Source of the DNA: Lycocorax pyrrhopterus obiensis
Taxonomy: Eukaryota > Chordata > Aves > Passeriformes > Paradisaeidae
Assembly: GCA_014706295.1 (NCBI GenBank)
Contig: JACSVZ010000015.1
Span: 55,053,535 to 55,117,534, forward strand
Reading direction: 5' to 3'
Length of the DNA: 64,000 bases
Shown here: one piece after another, positions 1 to 17,200 of the stretch
How positions within the stretch are numbered: the stretch's first letter is position 1
Layout: each line of letters starts with the position of its first letter
The notes under the pieces: generated by a model
Database searches by the model: none
Told to the model about the DNA's origin: nothing
What the model saw: only the letters and a program-made list of their open reading frames with translations
Translations under genes and position numbers: made by a program

Positions 1-4088
<4,088 letters not shown>

Positions 4089-4739
4089 CTCAGCGCCGCT
4101 CCCACAACGCACCGCGCGGCCGGGGCAGCCCGCCGGGGAAGGGGGAGCGCTGACGTGAGGGCGGCGGGTCCGTGTCCCGCCCGTGTCCCGCCCCGCGGCC
4201 GCCTCCGCCGCAGCCCCGGCTCGGCACGGCCCCCTCCGCTCCCGCGGAGCCCTCGGGCTCGGCCGTGCTCCGGCGGGAGCCCCTGTGGAGGGGCTCCCTG
4301 TCTGCAGAGCACCCCGCCCGAGGGGTGCTCGGGCACCGCCGAGGTGGCGTGTGCTCCTCAGCTTGGGGCACCCGCTCTGCCGCCGAGCCCTCAGAAACGC
4401 GTAGCACTTTTTTTTTTTTTTTTTTAACTGGCTAGTGGTAGGCGAGGCAACGCTGCTGCCTGCGAGGTGTGCAGCGAGAAAGAAATGAGTTGCTGTTTAA
4501 ACACCGAAGGCTGAGATTAGCAACCGAGGTTTCGGTTCTACAGCTAGCAGCGAGTGATGTGAGAGAATTCGAAGGTGTCGTTCTGCAGGAGAGAAGCTGC
4601 TCTTTCCTGTGTGAGAGGGGTGTTGTGTGAGAATATGTAAACGTGTGAGGCGGAGGGGAATCCGAAGAAGGTGTGTCTGGTGCTAAAAGCCTCTTGTCAT
4701 TGTTGAGTTCTACACAGTAAATTATAATGCTGAGATGTA

Positions 4740-4960
4740 TAATTGAGGTTGGACATCAGGAGGAATTTCTTCACAGAAAGGGTGATTGGACATTGGCATG
4801 GGCTGCCCAGGGATGTGGTGGAAGAGTTCAAGGAAAGAGTGGATGTGGCACTTAACAGCCATGGTCTAGTTGACAGGGTGATGTGTGGTCATAGGTTGGA
4901 CTCGATAATTTCAGAGTTCTTTTCCGACCTCATTCTGTGTAGGTGTTACTGCATTGCCAG
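4740..4960 (+). mobile_element. CR1 LINE 3'-end fragment
   Basis: Typical CR1 3' wording on the plus strand: GGTTGGACATCAGGAGGAAT, then CTGCCCAGGGATGTGGTGG, then GGTTGGACTCGATAATTTCA. It is 5'-truncated and diverged and does not encode reverse transcriptase. It lies in the presumed first intron or upstream region of GLT8D2. Confidence 0.85.
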
Positions 4961-7900
4961 TAATCCCAAGGGTTCTGCCAGGTGAAGGAGCCGGTCCCAG
5001 GTCTGCAGGCTCATATGACTGTGCTTCTTAGATCTGTTCAGATTCACATAGAAATGGAAAGGAAGGTGAAAAAAACATAGGTGGATTTTGATAAGCATGA
5101 GGGTAATACAACTTAAATATCATAGCACAGAAAAATACTAATAGTTGTAGCCATCTGCGCGAAGCGCATAACTGTATGTCTAGCTTCATTTATTTTTTGT
5201 TCAAGCAGAAGATGGATTCCTGTGCAGAATCAGACACAGATAATACAGTTTGGGCATGTTTGAGACACACAGTTGAAAATTCACATTTTTGGCTCCTGCA
5301 AATGGAACAGCAATCTTCATTTAAAACACTAAAGACCTTTTTTAAGACCTTTACTGACTACTACTCATAAATTTTGCACTGCCTCCCAATAAAAATATGA
5401 AAAATAGTTTAGAGTTGAAGATATTTATTATTATTCCTTTCAGTACTCATGAAAGTTTTGTGACAAAACAGTGTTTTACCATTTAGAAAGTTCATTCCTA
5501 GAAGGAAGGGACAGAATTGAAATAAAAGAAGTGCTGTAGAAATAAAACTGCAAAAGCATTCCAGGAGGGTTCAGGAGGCAGGGTATCACCATATGCTGGT
5601 TACCCTGATCTAAAATCCTTTTGAATGTAAACCAAACCTGTGGATTGAATGCTCAAAGATTAGGAAACGAGATGATTCAAGTCAAAATGCATGTTCAGAG
5701 TTGACTTTTGCAAGTTTCCCTTAGCTTTTGACTCTCAAGAGCTCTGCCAGCAGACACTGGAAAAACTTTGGCCTTCTGTTAGACTTTGGCATGTTGTAGC
5801 CTGGCTCTTGCACACTAGTTACCTGTTCACATTCACCATAAATAATTACTAAAAACCTAACTTGCAGATAGGCTGTTGAAGTAACTTCTGGAAGGGTTTG
5901 TTTCTTTCTCTTTCTCCCACCCCTTTAAGACTTCTTGTCTTATGGGATTTGTTTGCAATCTGCTAGCTGAAGCTCTGAGGCAAGCTTGCCAGATCTGGGG
6001 CTGCATCATCATTCTGCACATCTGGAAGTGGTTTATGTGCTCTCATTCCTCTAGTGCAGCGTCTGGACTCTGCGCTATTCCTCAGCAGCAGAGAAAGAAA
6101 GGAAAACCAGCACAACTCCAAAGTAAACTTTGAAGAGTCCGAAAAAGGAATTGAATCGTAAAACTGTTACTGTGCCCTGTAAGGCCCTTGTGTGGGTGAC
6201 TTCAAAGGAGGATGATGGTCAAGAACACTTTGGCAAGAGTGCTTACAGCTGTGGGCTATCTAGGATCCAAGTAAATAGCTCCACAGCACTTCAGGAGAGA
6301 GGAGTCCCGAACACTGTGCTGCTTTGAAGAGGTAAAAAGACTAATTAAGCAGGAAATATCTGAGCAGTAATGTCACTGTTTTTGAGCTTTCCCTTCTACA
6401 GCCCCTCGTTTTGTTACAGGATTTGGCAACTGAGTTAGGGACTGCCAGGTTCCAGGAAATAATGTCTACAGTCTGAAAAAACTGAGTAAATATTTGCAGG
6501 GGAACAAGTATACCTCTCTTTCCTTAAAAATCAGTAGGTAATCAACTGGTGTTTCTGAGGCTTAGGAATGCTGTAGTTGTAGAACTCTGACTGGTGTGAG
6601 AGTCTGTCTTTGGATTTTAAAGTTTAAAACATGGTTCAGTTTATGTGGATTTAATAATTTCTGAAGATAGCATGAAGCTGTGGCTGTGCAGCTTTCGTCT
6701 TACACTGATTATCAGGACTGTTTGTGGCTGTTGTTACAAATGCTAATTCAAAGATAGTAGGCAGCTCTGTGGAAATCAGGGGAAGATTGTGATTAGCTAA
6801 AATGGGGTTAGAAAATTAGTTCAAGAGTGTAGTAGGTTCCGTTGTCGCTCTGCTTACCTAAATGAGTCAAGTTTTTAAATGTAAAACAAGGCAGTATTTG
6901 TGTGTAATGCATGAGAGAGGGGCTTTCTCAGCTGTGGTTTTTTCCGACAGATAAGCTTGATTTCCTCTGTGTAAATTAATGCCACATGAAGAGAACAGTC
7001 TGCTGGAATGTAGATAAGTAGTGCAGATGAGAAAGAACTTCCAGAATACTCCTTTCTCTCTGCAATTTAGTCATCAGCTGGGGCTTAAATGCATGTGAAT
7101 ATAAATGGTTTGCAAACAAAGCTACATCTTAGGTTTTTTAGTATTATTTTTTGTTGTCATTTAACTCGTTGTTCAAAGTAGAGACTAATTTAGGATGCTG
7201 CCTGAACTTGAGCACTAACCAATGAGAGGTGGTCAGTTTTGTGACTCAGGTTTCAAGAATTCTTGCTGTTCTGTCTGATTTGTCAAGGAGCTGGAATAAA
7301 CTACATTTTCATGTGTGCACAGAACCCATCATATATCTTTAAATGTGCTGTAATGTGTCCATGTCTGTATATGTGGAAACAGGAAAAATTGTTTTCTGTT
7401 CTATCCCTACATAGTATAAAGGTTAGATCACACAGTTGGATTTTTCTCTCCCCCACCCCCAACTTCTGGTGCTGTTTTTTGCTGTTTGTTGTTGTTTTGG
7501 CAATGTGGTTTGTGTTTTCCTTCATAAACGGTAGTTTTGGGTACAGAACTCAAACGAATGTTGTATTTCTCATAATCCTGTACTTTAGGGATTATGTTCT
7601 GTCTTCTCAGGCATAAAGTCATGGCCGCTCTCAGGCCTGGACTAGAAGCACAATTTTAGGGAAGGCAACCTCCTTTTCTTCAGCATCACAAAAACTGTGC
7701 ATAAATACAAGCCACATTACACACACTGGAAGATGCGGCTGTACGAAAACGTTTTCACTATTGCTCTGCAATTTTTTGGGAGTCTAGAAGACACTGCCCT
7801 GGTATGAGATTCCCATATGCTTGGGAATGCATGCTCCAGGCAAGAGATTAGTAATTGAGATAGTCATTATGTTTGAGGTGAAATCAGAGATAAATATATT

Positions 7901-8253
7901 TATAAATTGCATTAGTGGGTGTTTTAATACTTCTTTGCAGAGTATCTTAGAAGGTACTAAAAGTCGCCTACTGATGTAGATGATCAGATGGGATTTATTA
8001 AAATGTTTTTTACGAGCTATTAGTTGCTTAAATTCTTAATAAAAATATTTCTAACCCAGAATATTAATTATTTGTTTAAAAAAAAGGTATTTACAGAGAT
8101 TAAGTGCAGTTTTACTTTTACCAGTTCAGCAGTAAAATTTGATAATCCAAAACCTAGTCCTTTATATGACTAACTAGAATTCACTTCTGGCATTAATGAT
8201 ATTTCTCTCAATTTTTTTTTTCCTTTCAATTATTTTTTTTTATTTTACCACAG
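4961..8253. other. Presumed GLT8D2 5' noncoding exon/intron region
   Basis: AT-rich DNA between the HCFC2 CpG island and the first coding exon of GLT8D2. Because that exon opens with a strong splice acceptor (long T-rich tract ending ACCACAG at 8253), this stretch should be intron plus one or more untranslated exons that I cannot place. No convincing coding exon or RNA gene was seen. Confidence 0.5.
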
Positions 8254-8279
8254 ATCACAGTTCTCATCCAACAGGACAC

Positions 8280-11200
8280 ATGGCTCTTTTAAAGAAAAGT
8301 AAGAGATATTAAAAACATTTAAAAGACGTATTTTTTAAAAAAGAGGACAGAAATGTCAAACCCAATTTCTCATGCAACTGTTATCACAGTTGCATACGAA
8401 TTTATAGTTCTAGTATTGCTAATTACGCTTAACTTTAAGTATGCAAATAAGTCTTTTCCTGTTAACTATGTCAGATAAGTACTACCGTAATCCCCATTAA
8501 TTTAAATTTACTCACTGCTTTACTGCACGAGACTGGAGATTCTGAAACTTCCCACCAATACTGCAAGTAGCTGCTGTTTTCATGTGAATTGTGCCCAGAG
8601 CACTGAAGCTGACTTTTACAGAGCTCTGCACATTGATGCTGTTTGTACTCAATATTGAGATGTGGCCCCAAAAATTTTGGGGTTCTCATCAGCTGTAATG
8701 GTCAGTGACTGAAAATGGACTTTTGCCTTTACTCATGTGCCCAAAACTTCCCAGAATTCAATGGGCTTTTTCCTCAGCTGGTTTAAATTAGTGCAGGTTT
8801 GGTGACATATGTTTACCAATTTCAATCTAGTCTCATGCCCAGTTGTGGCCAGTTGGCCATTTTGATTAAAATAGAGCAAAACTCTGTTCCCTTTGCTCTT
8901 TTGAACACCTTAAGTATGTTTTATGGTGGTGCAAAAGTAACAAAGTAATCTGAAACAAAGAAGACCTATCATCAAAGTAACCGTTGATGAGGGCAATGTG
9001 TTCCTTCCCTGTTGTGTTTGGTGAACTGTCCCAACTCCTGCACATGCTTGGTTTGTGCTGAATGAATTAAACTTGTACAAGACAGTCTTCTAGGGACTAT
9101 AAATCAGTATAGACAGCCAAGTCTTTGCCTTGCTTTGATGTTATTAATTTAAATTACCCTGTCAAAATAAGTATTTTCAAGTATTTTGAAACATTCCCGG
9201 TTTCAGTGGAATGGTGGGTTTGTTTCTCTAGAATTTTTAGGGTTTTGCTCAAATACCCCTTGAAAATCTGAACATTGAAATAGATAAAAAAACTCTCCTG
9301 TGTTTGAAGTTTTATGAGGGAAGCATGACAGAACGAAACGGCTACGTAAAAATAATTAACTCATTAAGTGAATGTAAACAGACAACAGACTATCCAGGAA
9401 AAAAATGTTCCAAGCTCCTGATAAAATTCAGACATGCGAATTTTCTAGTATGGATAACCCATATATATTGGGAGTCTTATAATTAGTGAGCAAATTAACC
9501 ATGCAAATCAGATAGTTGGGGATTACTTTAACAGGGAAGAGTTAATGTTGTGTTTCTAATGTAAAATTTTAAGCTTCATCAAATAATATGAGAAAAACAC
9601 AACAGATACAGCTTATGAAATTCTTCTATCATCTGTACTGGTTGCAAATTGGATTTATTTTTTTTAATCAGCTACTTGGGAATCAGCTGTTATACTGATG
9701 GTTAACATATTCTCCCTCTTGTTTCAGTTAACCAGATCTTACTGTTACTTCTTGTTTTAACCGTGTGCGCTATTCTGTATAACAAAGTTCACCAAGTGCC
9801 ATTGGCATTAAGAAATGAAACGGGTAAGTGACTTGCACTTGTGTTTCATTTCTGTTCCTGTTTTATTTTCCTTATGTCTTACCTTGGACAGCATTTTTCA
9901 CCTTACTAATTCCTGTTTGTCCTGCAGTAGATGAGCTACTCACACTTTTGCATATGGTCTGGGATGAAAAAAACATTTTGCTTCTGAATTACTGTAATAA
10001 AATTTTAGGAGATTGATAGTGATGACTAAGAGTTGTAAATCTGATTTATCCGGATGTCACTGATGTAGATAGATGCTGGAGTATATCCTTACTTGAGCTA
10101 AACAGATTGGAGTTGTCAAGTGATAATAAACTTTGATCACGACCTGCTTCCTTGGAAATGTTCTTGGCCTGCTTATTCATTTCAGATGGACCATCAAATC
10201 TTCACATTTACAGCAGAAGCTTTTGCTGGAATTTTCAAAGTGACAGAAACCTGCTAGGTTAATAAGGTTGGACTAGTATTAAATGTTTATACAAATAGCA
10301 TATTCACTGTTCCCAAAGTAAACAAACTCTGTCTTGATATAAATAATTTATTTTCAGCATATTTTTGTTGAGGTTGTTATGACTGTAATTGTTATGTTTT
10401 AATGAGTATAAATATATCCATTTAAGTTCTGTAAGTTAATCAGTGCTAATCAGGGATAAAAATCTTCCTTAGCAGGAATGTGACCTGATTCAGTATAGTT
10501 TAGGTTTTTTTCCATTATATCATTAGCAACTTCCTGCTGGTACAAATTTTTGCACTCTTCCTTTCAAGCCAGCTTGCTAAAGAAGTGGAGCTCATGCAAT
10601 TGCACTGTCTCTTTGACTTACCTCCTTCCTTTGATAATTTTGGAAGCTATTGTTCAATTTGTGCTAAATATAACTGAGAAGTAGAAGTCTCAAAGGTATT
10701 CAAACCTCTTCAGGTTTCATATGAATAGGCAGCTACATGAAGGACAGGCTGAATTGTGCCTCTGCTGAGTAGAAGTTGCCAAGATTATTTATGCCTCTCT
10801 GGAGGCATCTAACTGTCCAGTCAACCTGCAGGTAGTTCTGGATTAGCAACAGCTCAAGCTGTGTGCCTTGCCAGATGGGGATGTGTATAGGATGTAGTAA
10901 GGAAAAATGGGGTGATGGTGAGATTATTCTGCTGCTTATGGAAGTAGTTAGTAATTTTTGTGACCCAGATCTGATGTAAAATGGGTTTGTTTCTTGTAGT
11001 TGATTTGGAGAGTCCTGAGGAAATGGAAGAAGAAATCCCAGTGGTGATCTGCGCTGCTGCAGGCAGGATGGGTGCAGCTGTAGCAGCCATCAGTAGCATC
11101 TACAGCAACACAGAGGCCAATGTTTTGTTCTACATCGTTGGGCTGAAGACAACCATCCCACACATTCGGTATACACCAGCCTTGCTTTGTTTTGGGCTGT

Positions 11201-14200
11201 AGTTAGAGCCACGTGATTGTTCCCCCTAGCACAGGCATAAGACTTCGGAGGACTTTTCAGGGAAATGTAGTGCTATTGGTAGCAACCTGCAGGATTCTGT
11301 ACATGATGGAAAAAGGACCACTTTTTCCTCCACAAGGCACTGACTTGTGCAAAGGGGTGTGAAATAGCCAGGCCATGCCATACCTGTACTTCTCAGCTTT
11401 TTGTAAATAGGCTGCAGAAGAGTCTGTAGTAAGGTAAGGATATCCTGCCCACTTGTCACAATCCCACTTTGTGGCACTGCACTTGCCTCTCCGCTGGTGC
11501 AGTGTCTTCAGCTTTAGAGTAGAAAAACTTGCTGTTTAAAGCTAATTTCAGCTAAGACGATGTATTAAAGTTATAAAAAGAGGCCCAAAAAGTATTGCAA
11601 TGACCTTCCTTTCTTTCCATTTCACTTAATTCCTTGATTTCTCATTTCATTTCCTTTCATGAAATGAGAATTCTTCATTTCATGAAAGGAAACGAAATCT
11701 CAAGATTTCAATGAATATCATCTCATTAAGTTTCGGCTCATTTCACATCACTTAATTTCATTCCGTTCAATTTTGTTGTTTTCATTTAATTTCAGAATTT
11801 TCTTTTTCTCAGTTTCACTTCATTATATTTTCCTTTCCTTTCTATCCATTTTGCTTTAATCCATCATTTCTCATTTTATTTCCTTTCATGAAATGAAAAG
11901 TCCTCATTTCATGAAAGGAAATGAAATCTTGAGATTTCAAGGAATATAATTTCTTGTTGTTTCATCTCATTTCAATACACTTCATTCCATTCCCTTTCAT
12001 TTATTTCACTTCATTAAATAATTCTCTTTTCCATTTCATTTCATCGTATTTCATGTACCTTCCATTCATTTCACTTAATTCTCTGATGTCTCATTTAGTT
12101 TCCTTTCACGAAATGAGAATTCTTCATTTCGTGAAGGGAAATTATATCCTGATATTTCAATGAATGTAATTTCATGAAGTTTTGGCTCATTATGTTTCAG
12201 TGTTAAAGTCTGCAAACATTGTCTTAAAGAGGACCAAGTTGTGAATGAAAACTAAAACATTTCTTAGCAGTTCTCGCCTCTGGCTACTTCACTTCTGTAG
12301 TCTTTGTACCCACAATTTGTGTCAGGAGAGAAAATAAACAGTGGTGATAAGAAATCTGACAAAAATATGAAAAAGAAATTAGTTTAGTGTGAAGAAAACA
12401 TAATCAGGAGGTGATGTAGAAGTCATCTGGAAGAACATAAAACTGTGAAAGGAAGAAAACTAACCTCAGCTTTTAAAGCCCTGTAGATAGGATAAGAAAT
12501 AATGATCCTTAATTATAGCAAGAAAACGTAGAAGAATATGATTTAGTGGAAGTAATGGTGAAAGATGGATTGTTTGGGCAACATACAGAGCCTCTGGTTT
12601 TGGCAGTGGGGTGGGATGTTTGTGTTGCTGGGGTTTTTGTGGGGGATTTTTAAAAATTTTGTTTTAAGAACAGGTTTCACAAAGGTCTGTGTGCAATAGC
12701 TTTAGATGAGTGATTCTGTATTGGGGTAGAATAGATCAAGTGAGCTTTCAAGGTCTCTTATTATTCTCCTAAGTGTATGTGAATTTCATACTGGAAGTAC
12801 TTGCCACACACTTGATATTTCTGTTATCACTTCTTTTCTTTTATTCACAGAAAATGGATTGAAAATTCTAAACTGAAAGAAATAAAATTCAAGGTTGTAG
12901 AATTCAATCCTATGGTACTAAAAGGAAAAATCAGACAAGATGCATCACGTCCTGAGTTACTGCAGCCTGTGAGTCAATGAACACCACATAACAAATTGTT
13001 GGGGTTTTTAATGCTTATTACGAGCTTCAAAATGTCCTAGATCTGTTCCATTTCATGGAGGGGGATGTGTGTACGTCTCTTCCAATGCAAGAACTGATGG
13101 CTATGAGATGAAATTAGTCAGAGTGACAGCATAAACAAGAGATGTTGCACACTTTGTATGCAATGAGTGCTACATCTCTAGAATTCCTTACTGAAAGGTC
13201 TTGTGGATGTAAAAATGTACAGGGGTTCAGTTAGGATCAAAGTTCATATTTAGACAGATCACATCTAGATCAGAAAATCCCTTGAGCTGAAAATAACTGA
13301 AAGCTAGGAGAATACTTGGAGCAACTGTTCTGGATGCTTGCTCTGTTTTTATTTTTCACTGAGCATCTGGTTAGGGCCACTCTGAAGACAAGTGCTGGGT
13401 GAAATGGTCTGAATCTTTATGGTTGTTCTTACATTGTCAGTCCCCTTTCCCTCTGCTCTGTTCTTCATTGCTGTTGTAGAGGTTGTTAGCCCATGTCTGT
13501 GGCACCACTCAAATAATTCCTTTAGAGTGGATTGATGGTACTATTAAATGTTGAAGTGTTTGGTGTGATGCATGCTGTAAAAGTGCTTTAGGAAGAGCAT
13601 TGGCAGTGGGTCCAGAAAGGTGCTCCTTCCTCTCTGCTCTGCACTGGTGAGGCTGCATCTGAAGTACAATGTCTAGTTCTGAGCCCACCAGGACAAGAAA
13701 GGTATGGACTTACTGGGACAAGTCCAACATGGGTTGCAAAGATGATTAAGGGGCTGAAGCATCTTTTATATGAGAGGCTGAACGTGTCGAGGCTGTTTCA
13801 GCCTGGAGAAGATCAGATTCAGGAGGATCCTATCAATCTGTATGAATACTTGAGAGGAGGGACAAGAGGCAATGGGCACAAATAACATGAAATTCCCTCT
13901 GGGCTAAAGAAAAGACTTTTTAAATCAGGAGTTTAAAAGTCTCAGGTTGCCCAGCGAGACTGTTGGGTCTCCATCTGTGGACATATTCAGAACTCAGCTG
14001 GGCATGGTCCCTGTCAGCCTGCTTGAGTGGACTCTGCTGCAGAAGGGGAATTGAACAAAATGATCTCAAAAGGCCCTTTCCAACTTAAAGGATTCTGTGA
14101 GGAAGCAACGGTTTTGGGCTGCATGGTTAGGGCCATAGGAAATAAATAGGGATAAATAATAACAGCAGTAACAGTAATAATACTGGATTTGAGGTAGTAG

Positions 14201-17200
14201 TAAAGCTGGGGGGGAGGAAGCAAATGATCACTGATTAGTGCTCAATGAAAAGAGAAATTCAAACTGACTTAATAGACACAGAAGCCTGAGACTACTGCAT
14301 TAAACAGTTTTACCATTTAATCTTTATTTTTTCTTTCTGTTTAATAGCTGAACTTTGTTCGATTTTATCTTCCTTTGCTTATCCAGAAACATGAGAAAGT
14401 AATATATTTGGATGATGATGTCATTGTTCAAGGTAAGCTCTTGTCTAAAAAGCAGTTTCTAACAGAATTAAAATCAAAGTTATTGCAGCTTTTACAGCCA
14501 TTTGGAAATATGAGATATAATAGAAACTGAGGCAGCTAGTCAGCGTGAACTTAGGGAAACTACAAATAATCTGTTTGCTTAAATGAAAGTTTGAGGAAGA
14601 ACTTACCTGCATATATTTTGAATAATTGTGATCAAAAATGTTTGTGGGTTTCATTTTAATAGATTCTGGTCAATTGCTGAAAGATACCATGCATTTCACT
14701 CAGATGCTGCAATGTTTGTTAAGTGTGTGACATGCATTTCCTGCTAGTATTTAAATTCCTACAAATGCTACCAATTCCTCATCCAGAACTGCTGTTCTTG
14801 AGAGCAAGAGGAATTTACTCAAATAAGAAGACTGACATTCCAAACACTCAAAATATGGTTTTGAGCATCTTCAGCTCAGAATCCAAAGCAATTTGCAGAA
14901 TCACAATCAAAGATTTCAGAGTTCCTAGTTAAGTGGGAGCAGTTACAAGACATTCAAACCTGAAAAAGTCTTCTCTTTTTTTTCTTATCATCAAAGTAAT
15001 CTCTTTTGAAGACCAATTACTTTTTTGAAGATTCATTTCTTGTGTTTTTCTATTCTGTTTCCCAGTTGCTGGTTTTTTTCTCTGTAGAACTGTTTTCTTC
15101 ATATTTGTTTTATCACATTTTCTTGTTATTTTAAAGCACTTTTTAACCAGTGTTGTGCTTTAACGCTGGTGGGCAGCTGAGCACCACACAGGTGCTCGTT
15201 TACTTTTCCCCATCCCCACCCACAGTGGGATGGGGGAAGAGGAAAGGAAAAACAAAAGCAAGAAAACTCGAGGGTCACAATAATACTAACAAGTGAATAA
15301 TTGCTTAATGAACAAAGAATAAGTGGGATAAGAGAGAAGAAAGGAGAACAAGTCACATTTGGTGGACAGACTGATGCCCAGCCAGTTCCTGAGCACAAGC
15401 TGGCTACCTACACCTCATCCCTCCTTGCCCTAGCTAGGGCCCAGGGACAACAAAACCATTTTACCTATCCTTGTTAAACATTAAAGGGATGTTCCGATGA
15501 AAATTTCCTTTGGAAAGGACTGAGTATAACTACAATAAATTTTTTGGCCTAAATTAATCTTTGCTGTAAGAACATTAAGACCAGTGAATTTACACACAAC
15601 GGAAGTGTATTTCTCCACTGCTTTTCTGCGCCTTTTTATGGTTTTGTCTCTCTAGAGGCAGATTTCAGACCACCTGCGCTTAAAGGAGTCACTATTTGCT
15701 GCTTTATAAAAGACAACTAATCTGCTCTGCCTGTCTCAATTTAATTTGCCATAGACTTCATGTCACAGTTCCTCAACACAAGTGTTTCCAGTGGCAATCT
15801 CTGCTTTTTGGTTTTGTTGTTCTGTCTGTCATCAATGTGCAGCAATATTTAACTCTTTGAAAGGTTCCAGGTCTTCATTTGGACTCCAGTTTCACAAGCA
15901 GCTCAAGCTGAGCCCACCACTTCCCCATCACCCCTCCCTGCACCTGTGTTCACCAGCACTGGGCTTTCTCTTTCCCTGGGGGTGTCAGCTGATGGTGATT
16001 GTAGAGCTGCAGGATAAAGGTGCAGTTTCACATTACACCTCATGGTAGGCTGCTGCTGACCAAGTGGCCAGTCGTGTCCCCAGGCAGCTCCTGTTACGTG
16101 TGCAACCTGCAGTTGTGCAGCTGCAGAAGCAGCTGATTCAGCTGTTCGACCTGGCAGAAGACCAGCAGTACAAAAAGTAAAAGAGATGAAAGCAAAAGTA
16201 GAACTGGAAGCTGTAAGGGGTTGGGATGCAGGCTCACTCAATTACTGGGGCAGTGCTGTGCTTTCCACCTGCCCTGAAACTGTTCTGGCACATCTTGGGT
16301 ACCTGACAGTCAGGTGATGAGTGAGGTGCCAGGCATTACATTGTCTCCCTCCACCAGGAAGGAGCTGGGTGGGCTGTGAAGCCAGCAGGGATGGTCAAGT
16401 GGCAGGCACATTTCAGTCAGCCGTTGCTGGGAATCCAGGTGTCTTCCTAGGAGGTATAAACACAATAACACCAGGAAAAACCTCATCTGTGCACGACACT
16501 GAAGTGGCACTTTTTGTGGGACTTGAAGAGGCTCAGAATAATGGCCTGTGCCCTCCCTTTCGAAAGACAAGATCTATGAATGCATTAGTTTGTAACCAGG
16601 ATTTTTAACAGTCCAGTCATCTTCTGCTGTAGCAGATTTTGGACACCCAAAATATGAATGTATTGAATACCAGTGATGATGTCTGAAGATACACCTTAGG
16701 CATCCAGGTGCAGAACACAAATTAGAAAATGGTCCCATATTACAAAATTGAATATCTGGGCTATCCATAAAAACTGGTGTGTTTATAAGTAAGATGTGAG
16801 AACTGATGTTATCCTATAAGCTCTGTAGCAGTGCAGTAGGTGTTGTCTGATGCTTATGACCTTTCTGTAATCAGGTGACATCCAGGAACTCTATGATACT
16901 AAGTTAGCTCCTGGACATGCAGCAGCTTTTTCAGATGATTGTGATCTGCCTTCTACACATGAAATGATAAGAAGTGTAGGGATGCAGGTAAGACGCCATT
17001 CTGGAATTCTAATAATGAATGTGTTTGCCCATAAGTGAAAGATGTTAGATGATTTTATGTGTTTTCCCCAAACTGGAAGTTTTATATAGATAGATAGCTT
17101 TGTAATGGTTGTACAGGCAATTAAGGACTTTTTGTAGTAACTTTGTAATGCTATGCAGAGTAGTTTTCTGTAATAATTTGAACCTCTCTTGTTTTTCGCA

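Noticed and set aside
8925..8945. GGTGGTGCAAAAGTAA resembling a mariner-type terminal repeat
   Set aside because: Only one short match, with no opposing inverted repeat or TA target pair found.
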